In this document: piece after piece, positions 19,892-30,872 of the stretch | How positions within the stretch are numbered: the stretch's first letter is position 1 | Layout: each line of letters starts with the position of its first letter | DNA from: Telmatactis stephensoni | Lineage: Eukaryota > Cnidaria > Anthozoa > Actiniaria > Isophelliidae | DNA length: 64,000 nucleotides | NCBI GenBank assembly: GCA_029948255.1 | Contig: JALIZF010001542.1 | Location: 1-64,000, forward strand | Direction of reading: 5' to 3' | Notes under the pieces: model-generated | What the model was told of the DNA's origin: nothing | The model's database searches: none | Seen by the model: the letters and a program-made list of their open reading frames with translations, nothing else | Made by a program: the position numbers and the translations under genes

Positions 19892-20971
19892 CTATGGAAC
19901 ATGGTGTGTTGCCAGAAGGTGGGAGGTGAGAAGGGGTGGTAATGGTTGGTGTGGAGGTGGTGGGGAGGAGAGGTTTGGGTGGAGTAGGGGTGCCAAAGGA
20001 AAAGGTGGGGAAGGGGGTTTGGAAGGAGTGGGTGTAGCGCAGGAGGTGGTGGGGAAGAGAGGTTGGGGAGGAGTTGGTGTACCAGAGGAGGTGGCGGGGA
20101 AGAGAGGTTGGGGGGGAGTGGGTGTAGCAAAGGAGGTAGTGGAGAAGAGAGGTTGGGGAGGTTGGGGAGGGGTGGGTGTGACAAAGGAAGTGGTGGGGAA
20201 TAGAGGTTTGGGAGGATTGGGTGGACCAAAGGGGGTGGTGGAAAGGAGAGGTTCAGGTGGAGAGGGGGTGCCAAAGGGGGTGGTGGATAGGAGAGGTTTG
20301 GGTGGAGTGGGGGTGCTAAAGGGGGTGGTGGATAGGAGAGGTTTGGGTGGAGCGGGGGTATGGAAGGAAGAGGAACTGGGAGTGAGTAGGAGAAGGATAG
20401 GGGAGAAGGAGGGAGTGGTGGTGAAGGTGGGGTTGAGGAGTGATAGGAGGCTGGAGGGAGTGGTGGTGGTGGGAATGGAGGAGGTGGAGGTAGTGGGAAT
20501 GGTGGTGGAATGGGAGAGAGAGATGGTGGAGGTAGTGGTGCATGAGGGAGGGGCAATAGTGAAGGTAGTGGGGGTGTTGTTGAGAGGGGAGGGAGAAAAG
20601 GAGAGGGTAGTAGAAGTGGTGCTGGAAGAAAAAGGAATAAAAGAGGGGTTGGTGGTGGAGAGTGTGGAAGGAGTGTTAGATAAGGGGTTGTCGGTGGGTA
20701 AGAGGAATTGTGATGGTAACAAGCCAAGGAGTTCGTCACCGTCATCGTCAAAGAGAGTGGTGGGTGACAAAGATGAGGGAAGGGATAGAAGGGGGGAGTC
20801 TGTGGTGGAGGAGGAAGAAGGGAGGGGAAGAGAGTTGGTGGAGGAGGGAGGGGTGGTGTGGCTGGAAGTTGGAGGGTTAAAGGGTAAGGAGTATCTAGGG
20901 CCTAGTGGAGGAAGTGGATAGGGTGTAGAGGTGGTGGAGGAGTTAGTGGTGGGGTTAGTATGTGTTAGATA
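19892..20971 (-). CDS. PLE proline/threonine-rich frame with 17-residue repeats
   Basis: Open frame without an ATG, reading an acidic block (LFDDDGDELLGLLPSQF) and then Ser/Thr/Pro-rich sequence. It ends in about seven degenerate repeats of roughly 17 residues of the form TPTPPKPLLSTTPFG (20040-20360, period about 51 bp). The period keeps the frame, which favours real coding, but the strand is so C-rich that all three frames stay open for long stretches. It may be the N-terminal low-complexity part of the PLE protein. Confidence 0.35.
   Translation of the reverse strand, partial: YLTHTNPTTNSSTTSTPYPLPPLGPRYSLPFNPPTSSHTTPPSSTNSLPLPSSSSTTDSPLLSLPSSLSPTTLFDDDGDELLGLLPSQFLLPTDNPLSNTPSTLSTTNPSFIPFSSSTTSTTLSFSPSPLNNTPTTFTIAPPSCTTTSTISLSHSTTIPTTSTSSIPTTTTPSSLLSLLNPTFTTTPSFSPILLLLTPSSSSFHTPAPPKPLLSTTPFSTPTPPKPLLSTTPFGTPSPPEPLLSTTPFGPPNPPKPLFPTTSFVTPTPPQPPQPLFSTTSFATPTPPQPLFPATSSGTPTPPQPLFPTTSCATPTPSKPPSPPFPLAPLLHPNLSSPPPPHQPLPPLLTSHLLATHHVP
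20040..20360. repeat. 51-bp degenerate tandem repeat in PLE
   Basis: Units of about 51 bp (longer in one place) on the plus strand of the form GAGAGGTTTGGGTGGAG plus GGGGTG blocks. The plus strand is exceptionally G-rich and has many GGG runs. Confidence 0.6.
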
Positions 20972-21426
20972 TCATGTGCGTGAATCTAGAATAAAAAGAA
21001 GACATAAATTGAGGGGTAGGAAAAAAAAAAAGGGGGGGACTGGGGAATGGGGGGGGAGGGTAAAGTGAGAACGGAAAATGAACAGAGAGAGAGAGAGGGA
21101 GAAAACATATGTAACTAAAAAATATGCATTTCGTACAGGTAATCGCACCAACGCACGGGGGTATGAGGAGGGAGGAAAAAATAAAAAATAAAAAATAAAA
21201 GAGTAATTATATGAAGAGATGGAAAGTGGGGGATCGGAAGGAGGGGAAGTGGGGGGAAGGGGGTGTTGGAAGGGAAGATGAGAAAAGGAGTGGTGGGGAG
21301 AAGGTAAAGATAGAGGGATAGAGGAATTGGAGGGAGAGGGAAAAGGGGAAGGGGAATTGGAAATGGAAGGGAAAGGGGTGCGAAGGGATCCGTAAAAGAT
21401 ACTATGCTTTCCCTGTGTGAATGGAT

Positions 21427-21604
21427 CAAGTATTATAGGTTGAAATGCAATTTGGTAGTACATATGGAGAGCGAGTAGCAGGTAGAAAGAAGAGGGGGGG
21501 GGGGGGGGAAGGGGAGGGTGGAAAAAAAAATAGAATGGAGAGGAGAGAGGTGATGAAAAAAGGTGAGTAAAGTGAAAAAAAGAATAATTTTACCATTTCT
21601 TTAT
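21427..21604 (-). repeat. PLE terminal repeat at the head-to-head junction
   Basis: Same sequence as the repeat at 6718-6890 and the inverse of 25432-25602. It is directly followed at about 21605 by the inverted, 5'-truncated copy 2. Confidence 0.75.
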
Positions 21605-21608
21605 TATT

Positions 21609-22151
21609 TACATCACCCCCCAAGGCTCCCTAAAGTCAACCCTATACATTAAACCCACCGATAGTACACTCCTCCTCCACCATTCCTCCCACCACCCCTC
21701 CCCCTGCAAACTTGGTACCATATTCAGCCAAGCCCTCCGTTACCGTAGACTCATTTCTGATGACAAACACCTCCTACAACATCTCCACAGACTTCAACTC
21801 ATCCTTATAGCCCGTGGATACAAAAACTCTGACATCCTCTGCACTTTTTCACGTATCACCCACAGCCAGAAACACCTACTCACTCTCCACACTACCCCAC
21901 ATGAAGTCCTATCCACCCCCCCACTACCCTTTACCATCCCTTTTCATCCATCTGCCCGTATCATCTCTAATATTATCAAATCGATATGGTTTATCATCTC
22001 CAAAAATCCTGAACTTTCCCACATCTTTCCTAAACCTCCCATTATGTCCTACAAAAGACACCGAAACCTCAGAGATTTCCTTGTCCACACCAACTTTTCC
22101 TCCACCCTTCCCTCCTTGTCCAACCATAACCCTCCTTCCCCCCCGCACTAA
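21609..22151 (+). pseudogene. PLE reverse transcriptase C-terminal remnant
   Basis: Encodes only the last 180 or so codons of the RT frame (from GSLKSTLYIKP to the stop at 22149-22151). It lacks the catalytic YIDD and cannot be functional. Confidence 0.75.
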
Positions 22152-24260
22152 CACAAAGCCATTGAATTCACCCCCTTCCCCCCACCCCACCTCCCCACCA
22201 TCACTCACATAACCTCTTAACTCATCTCACCCACCTCTAATACCAACCCTAGCCTCCCATTCTCCCCTCCTCCCCCCTTCCTTCCCTCACATAACACTCC
22301 TAATACTCCCCTTTACTCCATCATCACTCACATAATACACCTAATTCCCATCACTCATCCCACCCACCTCTGTCACCTACCAAGCCTCCCCGCCAGCGAT
22401 TTCTACGAAAGGACGACCAAGAAGAGACACCGGAGCCCTACAGATCCAACCACCCTTTGCAAGATACAATCCTCCAACTGCACCTCCAAGACTCATCCAC
22501 CCCACCTCCTACTCAAGAGAATCCTCTACCAAGACAAGATCCAACCTCCATCACAAGAACATTAGACCGAACCTCCAAGACAAGTCCTCCTTCCACACAA
22601 GATATCATTCTACCGAGTCAAAGACCCAAGATTAGCCAATTCCACCTACACGCCATCACCCCCAACATCTGCCTGCCACTATTCCCACACCCAACAACCT
22701 TCAACCGTAAACCTTGGCCGACAGCCACCAATTTTCCTCCTCCCCACCGACCATCAAAGGGAGTTCCCTCCTGTTTGGACAACCTGGTTACCTACAGTCT
22801 CACACCAAAAAAAATTTTTTTTTCATCTATTATACATATGTACATTGACTTCAAGACACTTTTTTAATAATTATTCATATTTATAATTTTCCACTCCAGT
22901 TACCCCTTTCTTTACATTTTTCTCCTCCACAGTAGGAGTTTTTATTGCCATTTTTTAGTTTCACTTCCACCTTATCGTCCACCTGTATATTTAGAAAGAA
23001 GTATATAATTATTATATTATATTATATTTATCATTCTCCTCTCTCCATTTCATTTTTCACTTATTTATCTCACATAATCGTTATACCATTATTTCCATTG
23101 TATATCTTATTCCATATCTTCCAACTCCTCATATTTTACCTTAGTAACTAGTTTTTAATCCCCCCCTTGGGCTCAGCACCTCTCCCACTCACTCTCACTC
23201 CACTCACTCACCTATTCACTCCCCCACACCCCTCCTCTCCACTTCCAAGCACCTCTTCTCTATTCCAAGCTCCATTAGACTTCACTGGATCTCTTATTAT
23301 ACCTCATCACCTAGAAGAATATATTCCTATCCACTCTGCACACAACCACAGCAAGAGACCTGTAGCCTTCATCAAGCAAATTGTAATACACAACCACAGC
23401 AAGGTCCTGTATCCTCCATCATGAATATTATAATACACAACTACAGCAAGAGACCTGCATCCTCAAAAAAGACCATTATAATACACAACTATAGCAAGCA
23501 ACGATGGACCTTTTTATAAAATCATCTTCTTTTGTTGGCTCCTATTTACACTGTTTATCTACCCTCAGTTGGCCACTCACCGATCTAGCATTCATAAACA
23601 ACACGAACTTTCTACTACTTCAAATCCACCTCCTAGCTACACATTTTAGAGACTTAAAAAGCCTCCAGCTATCGCTCCAAGTCCTACCACAGACCAGACC
23701 ACAACCAAGCATTGAAATACAGAGAAACCAGGGGTACATACACACTCGCACCCACCCTCCCTCCCGCTGCAGCCCTCCCCTTCTTCTTCCAATATAGTTC
23801 ACCGTTGTATTTATTTCTTAGTTTCACATTAAATATATTTACGTACCTTGCCCCTTTGTGTTGTTTTTTCCGTCCTCTTCCCTCCTTCCTACGCCCCTTC
23901 CTCCGCCATCTTGTTTCTTCTCTCCCCAGGCCCTCTCCCCGCTCCCGACCTCGGCACACAGGTATCCCCTTTCCCTTTTTCTCCTGAACCACTTTTAATT
24001 TTTAACCCCGTTTCCTGTCCAGTCAACGCCACTCCCCCTATCGTATTACCTTCTTCGCTGTCCTCGTGCACTGAGAAGACCTTTACATCACTATGCCTTC
24101 AAAATCAACCCTTGAACTCGCCAAAGAGCTTGGTCTCGTCAGACCACTCCTCCACACCAGTAAGTAACACCCCTCTCCTCCTCTCCAGCCCGTTTTCTAA
24201 CGTTATCGTCCCCTTTATCCCCCTTTTTTCCCCGCCCCACGTGGCTTCTATCGTAATCCA

Positions 24261-25134
24261 CCCGGCCATACCAATCGATAATTCCGATAATCGATAAAAA
24301 TCGATAAAAATCGATAATAATCAATATTAATCAATCGATTAATATCGGAAATCGATGAAAATCGATAACTCAGAAATGTGTGAGTATCGATTATTATCGA
24401 TTATCATCGATTTTCATCGATAATTATCGATTTTCATCGATTAATATCGATTTTTAAAATGTATTATTCCGGCTGTAAAACAACCACAGAAGAAACACTG
24501 TACAATAACAAATTAAAACACATTTTATTGTAGTCTCTCTCGTTTATAATTCAAATTAGAACTATTGACGTTGATGCACATTCCATACCGGCGTATTTTT
24601 CATGTACTTAATTGCTGCCGTTCATAAGCTGATGATTGGACACTCAGTACGCTCAAGATGGCCAAGTTACCTTCTAACATCATGAACTTTGAAAGCCCTC
24701 CCTTTCTCTCCATGCTTTTTTGACACCGTGAATATTTCGCCGACTTCCACTTGAAAAGGGCACTCGCGATATCCCTTCACAACACTTTTAATTACATCGA
24801 CGACTTCAGCATCAACCTCAGCGCCGCTCACATCCATGGTGAATAGTTGATGTGAATATGAAGCAGAGTACTTAGCAGTTTGATGAATGTGTTTCACAAT
24901 AATCTTTAGATCAAGTTTCAAACCCGTGGCGAATGTAAGAATTGATAATAATCGATAATAATCGATGAAAATCGATAATAATCGATATGATTAGAGTAAC
25001 TTGGGTTGTGAGTATCGATTTTCATCGATTTCCGATATTAATCAATACTAATCAAGTGATTAATATTGATTAATATCGATTAATTCAATTAGTTTCCGAT
25101 GATCGATTTTTATCGATTGGTACTGATGGCCGGG
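24261..25134. mobile_element. DNA transposon with ATCGAT subterminal arrays and a small ORF
   Basis: The termini are CCCGGCCAT and ATGGCCGGG. The flanking repeat is TAATCCA (24254-24260 and 25135-25141), or GTAATCCA if the last G is counted as target; copy 1 of the PLE carries the empty site. About 190 bp inside each end is saturated with ATCGAT, ATCGATAA and ATCGATTTT motifs in inverted arrangement. The centre (24480-24940) is unique and encodes a 56-residue peptide. No transposase is present. The length of the duplication would suit hAT-like elements, but the termini do not let me assign a superfamily. Confidence 0.8.
24667..24837 (-). CDS. Small transposon-borne ORF, unrecognised conserved peptide
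   Basis: 56 residues with an ATG at 24835-24837. The core reads KSVVKGYRECPFQVEVG and then GEIFTVSKKHGEKGRAFKV. A clearly similar peptide is encoded on the same relative strand inside another transposon at 40705-40913 (KGYNECLYVENG, GEKFRILKKVGENGRALKV), which shares terminal CCCGGC and dense subterminal repeats. The reading frame appears shifted after DVRR, because nucleotide similarity to the other copy (GGTAACTTG) continues in another frame. The spacing of G, E, F and KK is reminiscent of a small beta-barrel (SH3-like) fold, but that is a guess. It could be a captured host exon or part of a transposon protein. Confidence 0.5.
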   Translation of the reverse strand: MDVSGAEVDAEVVDVIKSVVKGYRECPFQVEVGEIFTVSKKHGEKGRAFKVHDVRR

Positions 25135-25181
25135 TAATCCATCGTACGGTCACGCGTAGGACAAAACTTTGAGCGCTACAA

Positions 25182-25248
25182 GTTACGAAACGCGTGGGTT
25201 TCCATCCGCTGCTTTGTATTTTGTCCCTGATGAGTAGTACAAAGCGGT
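25182..25248 (+). other. Conserved structured motif, copy 2
   Basis: Same motif as at 6984-7051, in the inverted PLE copy: GTTACGAAACGCGTGGG plus a hairpin stem GCTTTGTA/TACAAAGC. Confidence 0.6.
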
Positions 25249-25874
25249 ACCTACGATCTCCGGCCCCCTTCCACGATATACGCCACGTTCATAACATTTG
25301 AGCTCAATTGTCTCCCACCTCCCCTCCCCCCTACCCCTTGTCATCCTCCTTTTTTCTTTTTATCCACCACGAGTTCTTCCGATTCATTTCTATTTTTTCC
25401 CCACTTTCAAATTTTAAAAAAAATTTTAAAAAGAAATGGTAAAATTATTCTTTTTTTCACTTTACTCACCTTTTTTCATCACCTCTCTCCTCTCCATTCT
25501 ATTTTTTTCCCCTCCTCCCCTTCCCCCCCCCCCCTCTTCTTTCTACCTGCTACTCGCTCTCCATATGTACTACCAAATTGCATTTCAACCTATAATACTG
25601 CATCTCAATTGTTTGCTGTAAACAACGGCGTTTTTGACACAATAACAAATCGTGTGTTTGTTCATTCATGTTTCGGATGTTTTACATATATGAATACAAG
25701 ACGTTACGTGATCAACAAGGTCAAATGGAATATACCGCTCCATGCAATGCCAAAATTCAGTACAAATACCTCTCAAGATCTCTTGAATAATTGAATGAGG
25801 AATATAATTGACTTGCTTCTATGTATGTTTGCTTAGCAACATGTAGGATGTGAAAGTCGTAGATTCCCAGCTCA

Positions 25875-27667
25875 TTAACAATTAGACCTCGAGGCCGAAT
25901 GGACTACGAGTCAATAGCCCATGAGGCCGTAGGCCGAATGGGCTATTCAAACTCGTAGTCCATGAGGCTGAGAGGTCTAATTGTTTTAGTATTCACCAAC
26001 ATATTGGGCCAAAGGTGAATGAGACTAAACAAAACAAAGAGAGAAAAATGTTTTATTGGGCGATATTATTACTCGCGCTTCCTCTCAACTCGGGCTATCA
26101 CCAATACTAATAGGAATTAGTATTCACCAACATAAGGGCTATTACAAATCCTGCATTCTGATTGGCTCCCTAACCTCGGGCTATAGATCGATTTCACTGA
26201 CGTCATCGAGAAAAATAAAGTCGGTTTCAGAGCATCAAATAAAATAAAAATACTTGTACCTCAAAGAACAACTAAATCTTTGCAACTCTAGAAAATATTG
26301 AGTCAAAAGAGCTTTTCTCCACGAAGATACGAATGTTTGAATGTGGGCTTGTTGTTAGTAAGAATGTATGGGGCCGCCATATTGGTGTACACCAATATGT
26401 ACCCCAATATGGCGACCATAAATACCAAGCATCGAAATGATATTAAAAATACATTTATTTGTTCATTTTATTGATTATATATATAGAAAATGACAATCAA
26501 GTTCATTACCAAAGCAAATGAGGTGAAATTTGTCGCAAATTGATGTGTTCTTACGTCCTTTAAAAATGCGTGACTGCCTAGCGTGACACAATTTTGGTGC
26601 CGATAATTTGCCAAGCGATGAACAGAATCAGACCAAATTTCCAGAGACGACTTCTTTTCATGATACATACAAAATATCAGGCAATCAGCTTTCTCCGAAT
26701 TTTAGTTTAGATTTTAGCCCTCTCGTGACGTCACGTGAAATCGATCTAAATAGCCCGAGTTGAGAGGAAGCGCGAGTAATAATATCAATAAAACATTTTT
26801 GTTTCGGCCCTCAGGCCGAAACGTTACTGTGTTTGGTTTGCTAACCCATAATTTTTGGCTCGTCTGTCAATTAGCTGTCATACTTTTATAACACATCCAA
26901 TTATATGTCGCATTCTTTTCACGTCTATTAAAAAATTGTTGGTGAAAACCTACCAACAAATGTTATTTGACGTGCCTGTCACCGACATCCAATCGCATGA
27001 AAGGAAGCGCTAAAACGTTTTGCAAAGATTGTGTTATCTATTGTTTATTTGACCGTGGGAACACCCCTTTCTGATTGGTCGGGAATAGAACTTGTAACAA
27101 TCATACACGCCCTATTAATCACTTGTGTGAAATTAGCCAATCTGGCACGAGAGGAAATCATAGAAATCTCGATGAATGCGTTTACGCTCTATTTATAATA
27201 GTCATTGGAAATTTTATGGCAAAATTGTCATTAAAACACACGGATTTGCAGGATTTACAGCCCTAAACTAAAGGCCGTTTATCGAGGTTTGTTGCATTGC
27301 TGCATTGCAACATTGCTTAAAAACTTTCCGCTTAGTTGAGTCACAATGAATCCCGCTGATATTAATGAACAAATTTGATTTTCAGTTTACATTTTTCTTT
27401 GCAAGTTAGAACTCCAAGTCTCGTAAAGGAATCTAAAGGGTTTTGAGCGGGCCGAAACATCATTGCTTTGAAGCAATATAGGCTTGTTCTCTCTTTGTTT
27501 TGTTTAGTCTCATTCACCTTTGGCCCAATATGTTGGTGAATACTAAAACAATTAGACCTCTAGATCTCGGCCTCATGGACTACGAGTTTGAATAGCCCAT
27601 TCGGCCTACGGCCTCATGGGCTATTGACTCGTAGTCCATTCGGCTTCGAGGTCTAATTGTTAAATAG
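25875..27667. mobile_element. TTAA-flanked inverted-repeat transposon, non-autonomous
   Basis: The ends read TTAACAATTAGACC and its complement, so a TTAA target duplication with CAATTAGACC termini is possible (piggyBac or Kolobok style). The left arm runs from 25875 to about 26215. Its complement on the right is broken into 26706-26800 and 27489-27667 by about 688 bp of extra sequence (26801-27488). The left arm also has about 100 bp (26108-26207) that the right lacks, flanked by a repeated CGGGCTAT. No transposase frame was recognised. Confidence 0.65.
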
Positions 27668-28251
27668 TCTTTATCGCGAGCCGCTTCCTTCGATACTGAG
27701 GTCAAAGTATTGGAGATGAAGCTCAAAATAACAGCCCATTCCGAAGCTCTTATACGTTTCTAGGTATCTCTCGAATTGAAAGCTCCAAATTACATTGTTT
27801 TAGTGCAGGAAAAGCCTGTCTCTGAAAGCTATTTTCTTTGTAGTCGGCCAATCTTGCATTCCTAAAGTTCCTGGCTTGCGTTCGCAGTCGCTCAAAGGTG
27901 ATGAATGAAGGGCATTGTTTTTACGTTCTTAACCAATCAGAAGTAGCTGAGGACGAACATAGGAAAAAAAAAACATTTGCAGTTTATAACTCGTTCCCGG
28001 CCTGCGGCCTGGGCACGAGTAACAAACCCGGGAGCAAAGCGAAGCAACCAGCGACACGAGGCCTGTTGAATCAGTGCAACTTGAAACCAGATTGTTGACG
28101 AAACAGGACGTGACTAAAAAAATCTGTCAAAGTAGACACCTTTATCTCGCTCTACGAAATAAAACCATGTCGGGACACAGCCTAGTCCCCAGGCTTTCCC
28201 GTCTCGTTTCTTGAGGTTTTGAGGTCTCGAAAGTTCGGGGGTCATAAACAC

Positions 28252-29390
28252 CACAGGTAGCCCAAGCTCACTATTAGTGGCTATTTATAAGAGAATGTAT
28301 GGCACTCAATATCACTCAAAATTTCTGTCTTAATTTTAATAAAATTCCACGAGACTTCTAGAGTATGTTGTTCATGCTTTCTTCTAACCTCTGAATGAGT
28401 TTCAGTGAAATTCGTCGATTTTAACTGCTCGCCCTAAGCCACTCAAAAATGGAGAGAAGGTAGGAAGCGATGGCCGACTCGAAGCCATCATACTGCTCAA
28501 CTCCAGTTCAAATATCTTCCCGAAAAATCGCTCTAGTTCAAAAATTCCTTCGCACAGGGTTGAAACGATAAATAAGCCACGTCCTCATGCCAGCCAAATC
28601 GAAGCAAACGCCTTTCCAAACGAGCCACGGGACTTGAACTTCCAAAAAATCCTCGCTTACGAGGAGAAGAAAATGCGCGACCGACAAAAGTTGTCACAAC
28701 CAAACCGTTAAAAAATAGAGACAGCCTGGGATCGAGCAACAACTACTACTTTGCTAGGCAAATTTGATAAATATTATTCCTAATCCAAGAAGATATAACT
28801 ACATTACAAGATTCTTGAAGTCAAATACGGTTGTAAAATATCTCAAAACACCGCAGCGAAGGTTTTAGAACTGTTAAAATATGTCCGTCAAAGTAGAAAT
28901 TGTAGCTCGATCCCAGGCTCTCTCTAATTTTTAACGGTTTGGTTGTGACAACTTTTGTCGGTCACGCATTTTCTTCTCCTCGTAAGCGAGGATTTTTTGG
29001 AAGTTCAAGTCCCGTGGCTCGTTTGGAAAGGCGTTTGCTTCGATTTGGCTGGCATGAGGACGTGGCTTATTTATCGTTTCAACCCTGTGCGAAGGAATTT
29101 TTGAACTAGAGCGATTTTTCGGGAAGATATTTGAACTGGAGTTGAGCAGTATGCTGGCTTCGAGTCGGCCATCGCTTCCTACCTTCTCTCCATTTTTGAG
29201 TGGCTTAGGGCGAGCAGTTAAAATCGACGAATTTCGCTGAAACTCATTCAGAGGTTAGAAGAAAGCATGAACAGCTCACTCTAGAAGTCTCGTGGAATTT
29301 TATTAAAATTAAGACAGAAATTTTGAGTGATATTGAGTGCCATACATTCTCTTATAAATAGCCACTAATAGTGAGCTTGGGCTACCTGTG
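28252..29390. mobile_element. Foldback transposon with about 490-bp arms and 8-bp target duplication
   Basis: The arms are about 28252-28740 and 28905-29390 with a few mismatches, and the loop is about 165 nt. The termini are CACAGGTAGCCC and complement. The target duplication ATAAACAC (28244-28251 and 29391-29398) is 8 bp, as for hAT elements. The first 12 bp match the foldback at 7798 except one base, and both target sites contain ATAAAC. It is non-coding. Part of the arm recurs as a fragment at 50995-51066. Confidence 0.88.
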
Positions 29391-29398
29391 ATAAACAC

Positions 29399-30206
29399 TC
29401 GTGAGGTAAGAGTAAGAAGGAGTACAAAACCTCAATTTTTGGAAGTAATGAGAGTAAATACACAGCACAAATGCATAAATAACTCAAAAAATTTATTAAT
29501 TCAAAAACAAAATTGCGAGGTTTGAGGAAAAGAGGCAATTTAGAAGACAAATTTAAACGTTGTTGACAATTACGGTTTAACGGCCGATCAGATTACACAG
29601 GAAACCCAAACCATCAAAATCGCTTATATTCCCCTGTCCACCGGAAACGGAGGCTGGTGAGCCTGTGATATTAACTGGGCCGGTCGTGAATTTCCTGTGT
29701 TCGCGCGGATGTTCTTTGGTCGATCTCGTGGTTGGACTCTTGAAGAAACGCTGAATTAACATTGATGATTGCGGCTGATGATTACCAATTATAGCTAATT
29801 ATGTCCAAGTGAGTACCTTATTATTAACTTTACCTTGTAAACGGGAGTTACTTTAATAACCGTTAGGAGCTAAGGAACCTCAAATTTGCCTCAGGCATAA
29901 GGGTGACCGCGACACACTGGGAATGTCGCTTACAGTACGCTCAAACCAACACTCCAAATGGGGTAAAATACAGGTTAAATTATATTTTAAGAAGTCAAAT
30001 TGAAGTTAATAAGCATAGCTTCAATTAATAACTGATTGATCTTCGACCCGTGCTTGGCACAGTAATAATACCCTGGGTTCCAGGGGTTTATCGTCTGAAC
30101 ATAACATAACATCTCTGACTTCACAACCACCCCAACCTCCCGCATTCGATCATTTATATTCCACCTCCCCACGTGGCGCTTCTCGAGCAAGACTTAAAGC
30201 GCTTTT
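29399..30206. other. Intergenic, no gene recognised
   Basis: AT-rich unique sequence; no frame shows a domain or splice pattern I can support. Confidence 0.4.
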
Positions 30207-30208
30207 AA

Positions 30209-30275
30209 GTTACGAAACGCGTGGGTTTTCATCCGCTGCTTTGTATCTTGCTCCTGATGAATAGTACACAAGCAG
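30209..30275 (+). other. Conserved structured motif, copy 3
   Basis: GTTACGAAACGCGTGGG plus a hairpin in which the stem changes to CTGCTT...AAGCAG, pairing-compatible with the CCGC...GCGG form in the PLE copies. Confidence 0.6.
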
Positions 30276-30591
30276 TATCGGCGACCTCTCCAGTCCGTTC
30301 CCCTAGTACGAGACGCGACCACACTCCGTTCTATTTGAGCTCACTTAGATTTACTTATAAGTTATTCACGTTATTTTTCACGGTCTACACCAATTGTTTG
30401 CCTTATACCATTTTTTCTATAAATTCTATTATGTTTTGTTTCGTGTTTTTCGCCACATAATACCCTCCAAACTACATTCCATACATTCCTTTCCTCACCA
30501 CATCACATTCCTTAGCCACACACCCCTGGCCTCCCCTCCCAGATAAATTTTTTTTCTTCACTCCAATTTGCTTTCTTTTATTTTTTCTTTA

Positions 30592-30872
30592 GGGAGTATT
30601 CATTTTTTAGGAGGGGAGGGGAGGGGGGGGGGGGGGGGGGGGGGGTGGGCCGGAGGAATTGAGGGGTGGGCCAAAAGAAATTTACTCTATGAAAGGGGGT
30701 GGGTCATGTTTTTCTGAAAGTTAAACCAGGTCAAGGGACCCTATTTTCATATTTGGAAGTGGGGTGGGTCATCAATATAGTTCAATTCCTTACCGTGGGG
30801 GCTTGCATTTTTTTGTATTCGATTCCTGCATTTCCTCCGGCCCACCTCCCCTTCTAAAAAATGAATGCTCCC
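30592..30872. mobile_element. 281-bp MITE with TTA target duplication (Harbinger-like)
   Basis: The ends are GGGAGTATTCATTTTTTAG and the complement of GGGAGCATTCATTTTTTAG. A 3-bp TTA duplication lies at 30589-30591 and 30873-30875. The sister segment at 49110-49135 reads straight through without the element, which confirms the borders. TTA or TAA duplications are typical of PIF/Harbinger MITEs. The interior has a 20-nt-plus G run and GGGTGGG blocks. Confidence 0.85.

Larger units (their letters stand above)
6718..21604 (-). mobile_element. Penelope-like element, copy 1 (interrupted)
   Basis: A minus-strand element whose two ends carry the same roughly 140-180 bp sequence (6718-6890 and 21427-21604), resembling the pseudo-LTRs of Penelope-like elements. 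The 5' part (about 21400-17164) encodes a proline-rich N-terminal region and a Penelope-type RT. The 3' part is a long non-coding tail. The tail is interrupted at 7791-15763 by a foldback transposon that carries a Ty3/Gypsy element. Copy 2 (21605-25602) repeats the RT C-terminus and the whole tail in inverted orientation at close to identity. No GIY-YIG endonuclease block was seen downstream of the RT in any frame I read. Confidence 0.7.
21605..25602 (+). mobile_element. Penelope-like element, copy 2 (5'-truncated, inverted)
   Basis: Plus-strand copy beginning inside the RT C-terminal region and running through the whole tail to a terminal repeat at 25432-25602. It matches the reverse complement of 15764-17710 and of 6718-7797 with only scattered differences. 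Near 23556-23575 it shows the uninterrupted sequence into which the foldback inserted in copy 1. It is itself interrupted by a DNA transposon at 24261-25134 whose empty site is preserved in copy 1 near 7092-7098. Head-to-head truncated partners are a known arrangement of Penelope elements. Confidence 0.8.

Noticed and set aside
19798..20921. Several overlapping long frames on both strands
   Set aside because: A C-rich strand with few stop codons keeps all frames open. Only the frame preserving the 17-residue repeat is considered, at low confidence.
25182..25248. Hammerhead ribozyme (CTGATGA and GAAAC core strings)
   Set aside because: Penelope elements can carry hammerheads, and both core strings are present. 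The order GAAA then CTGATGA would require a type II permutation, and I could not form helix III with a UH cleavage site; CTGATGA sits in a hairpin loop instead.
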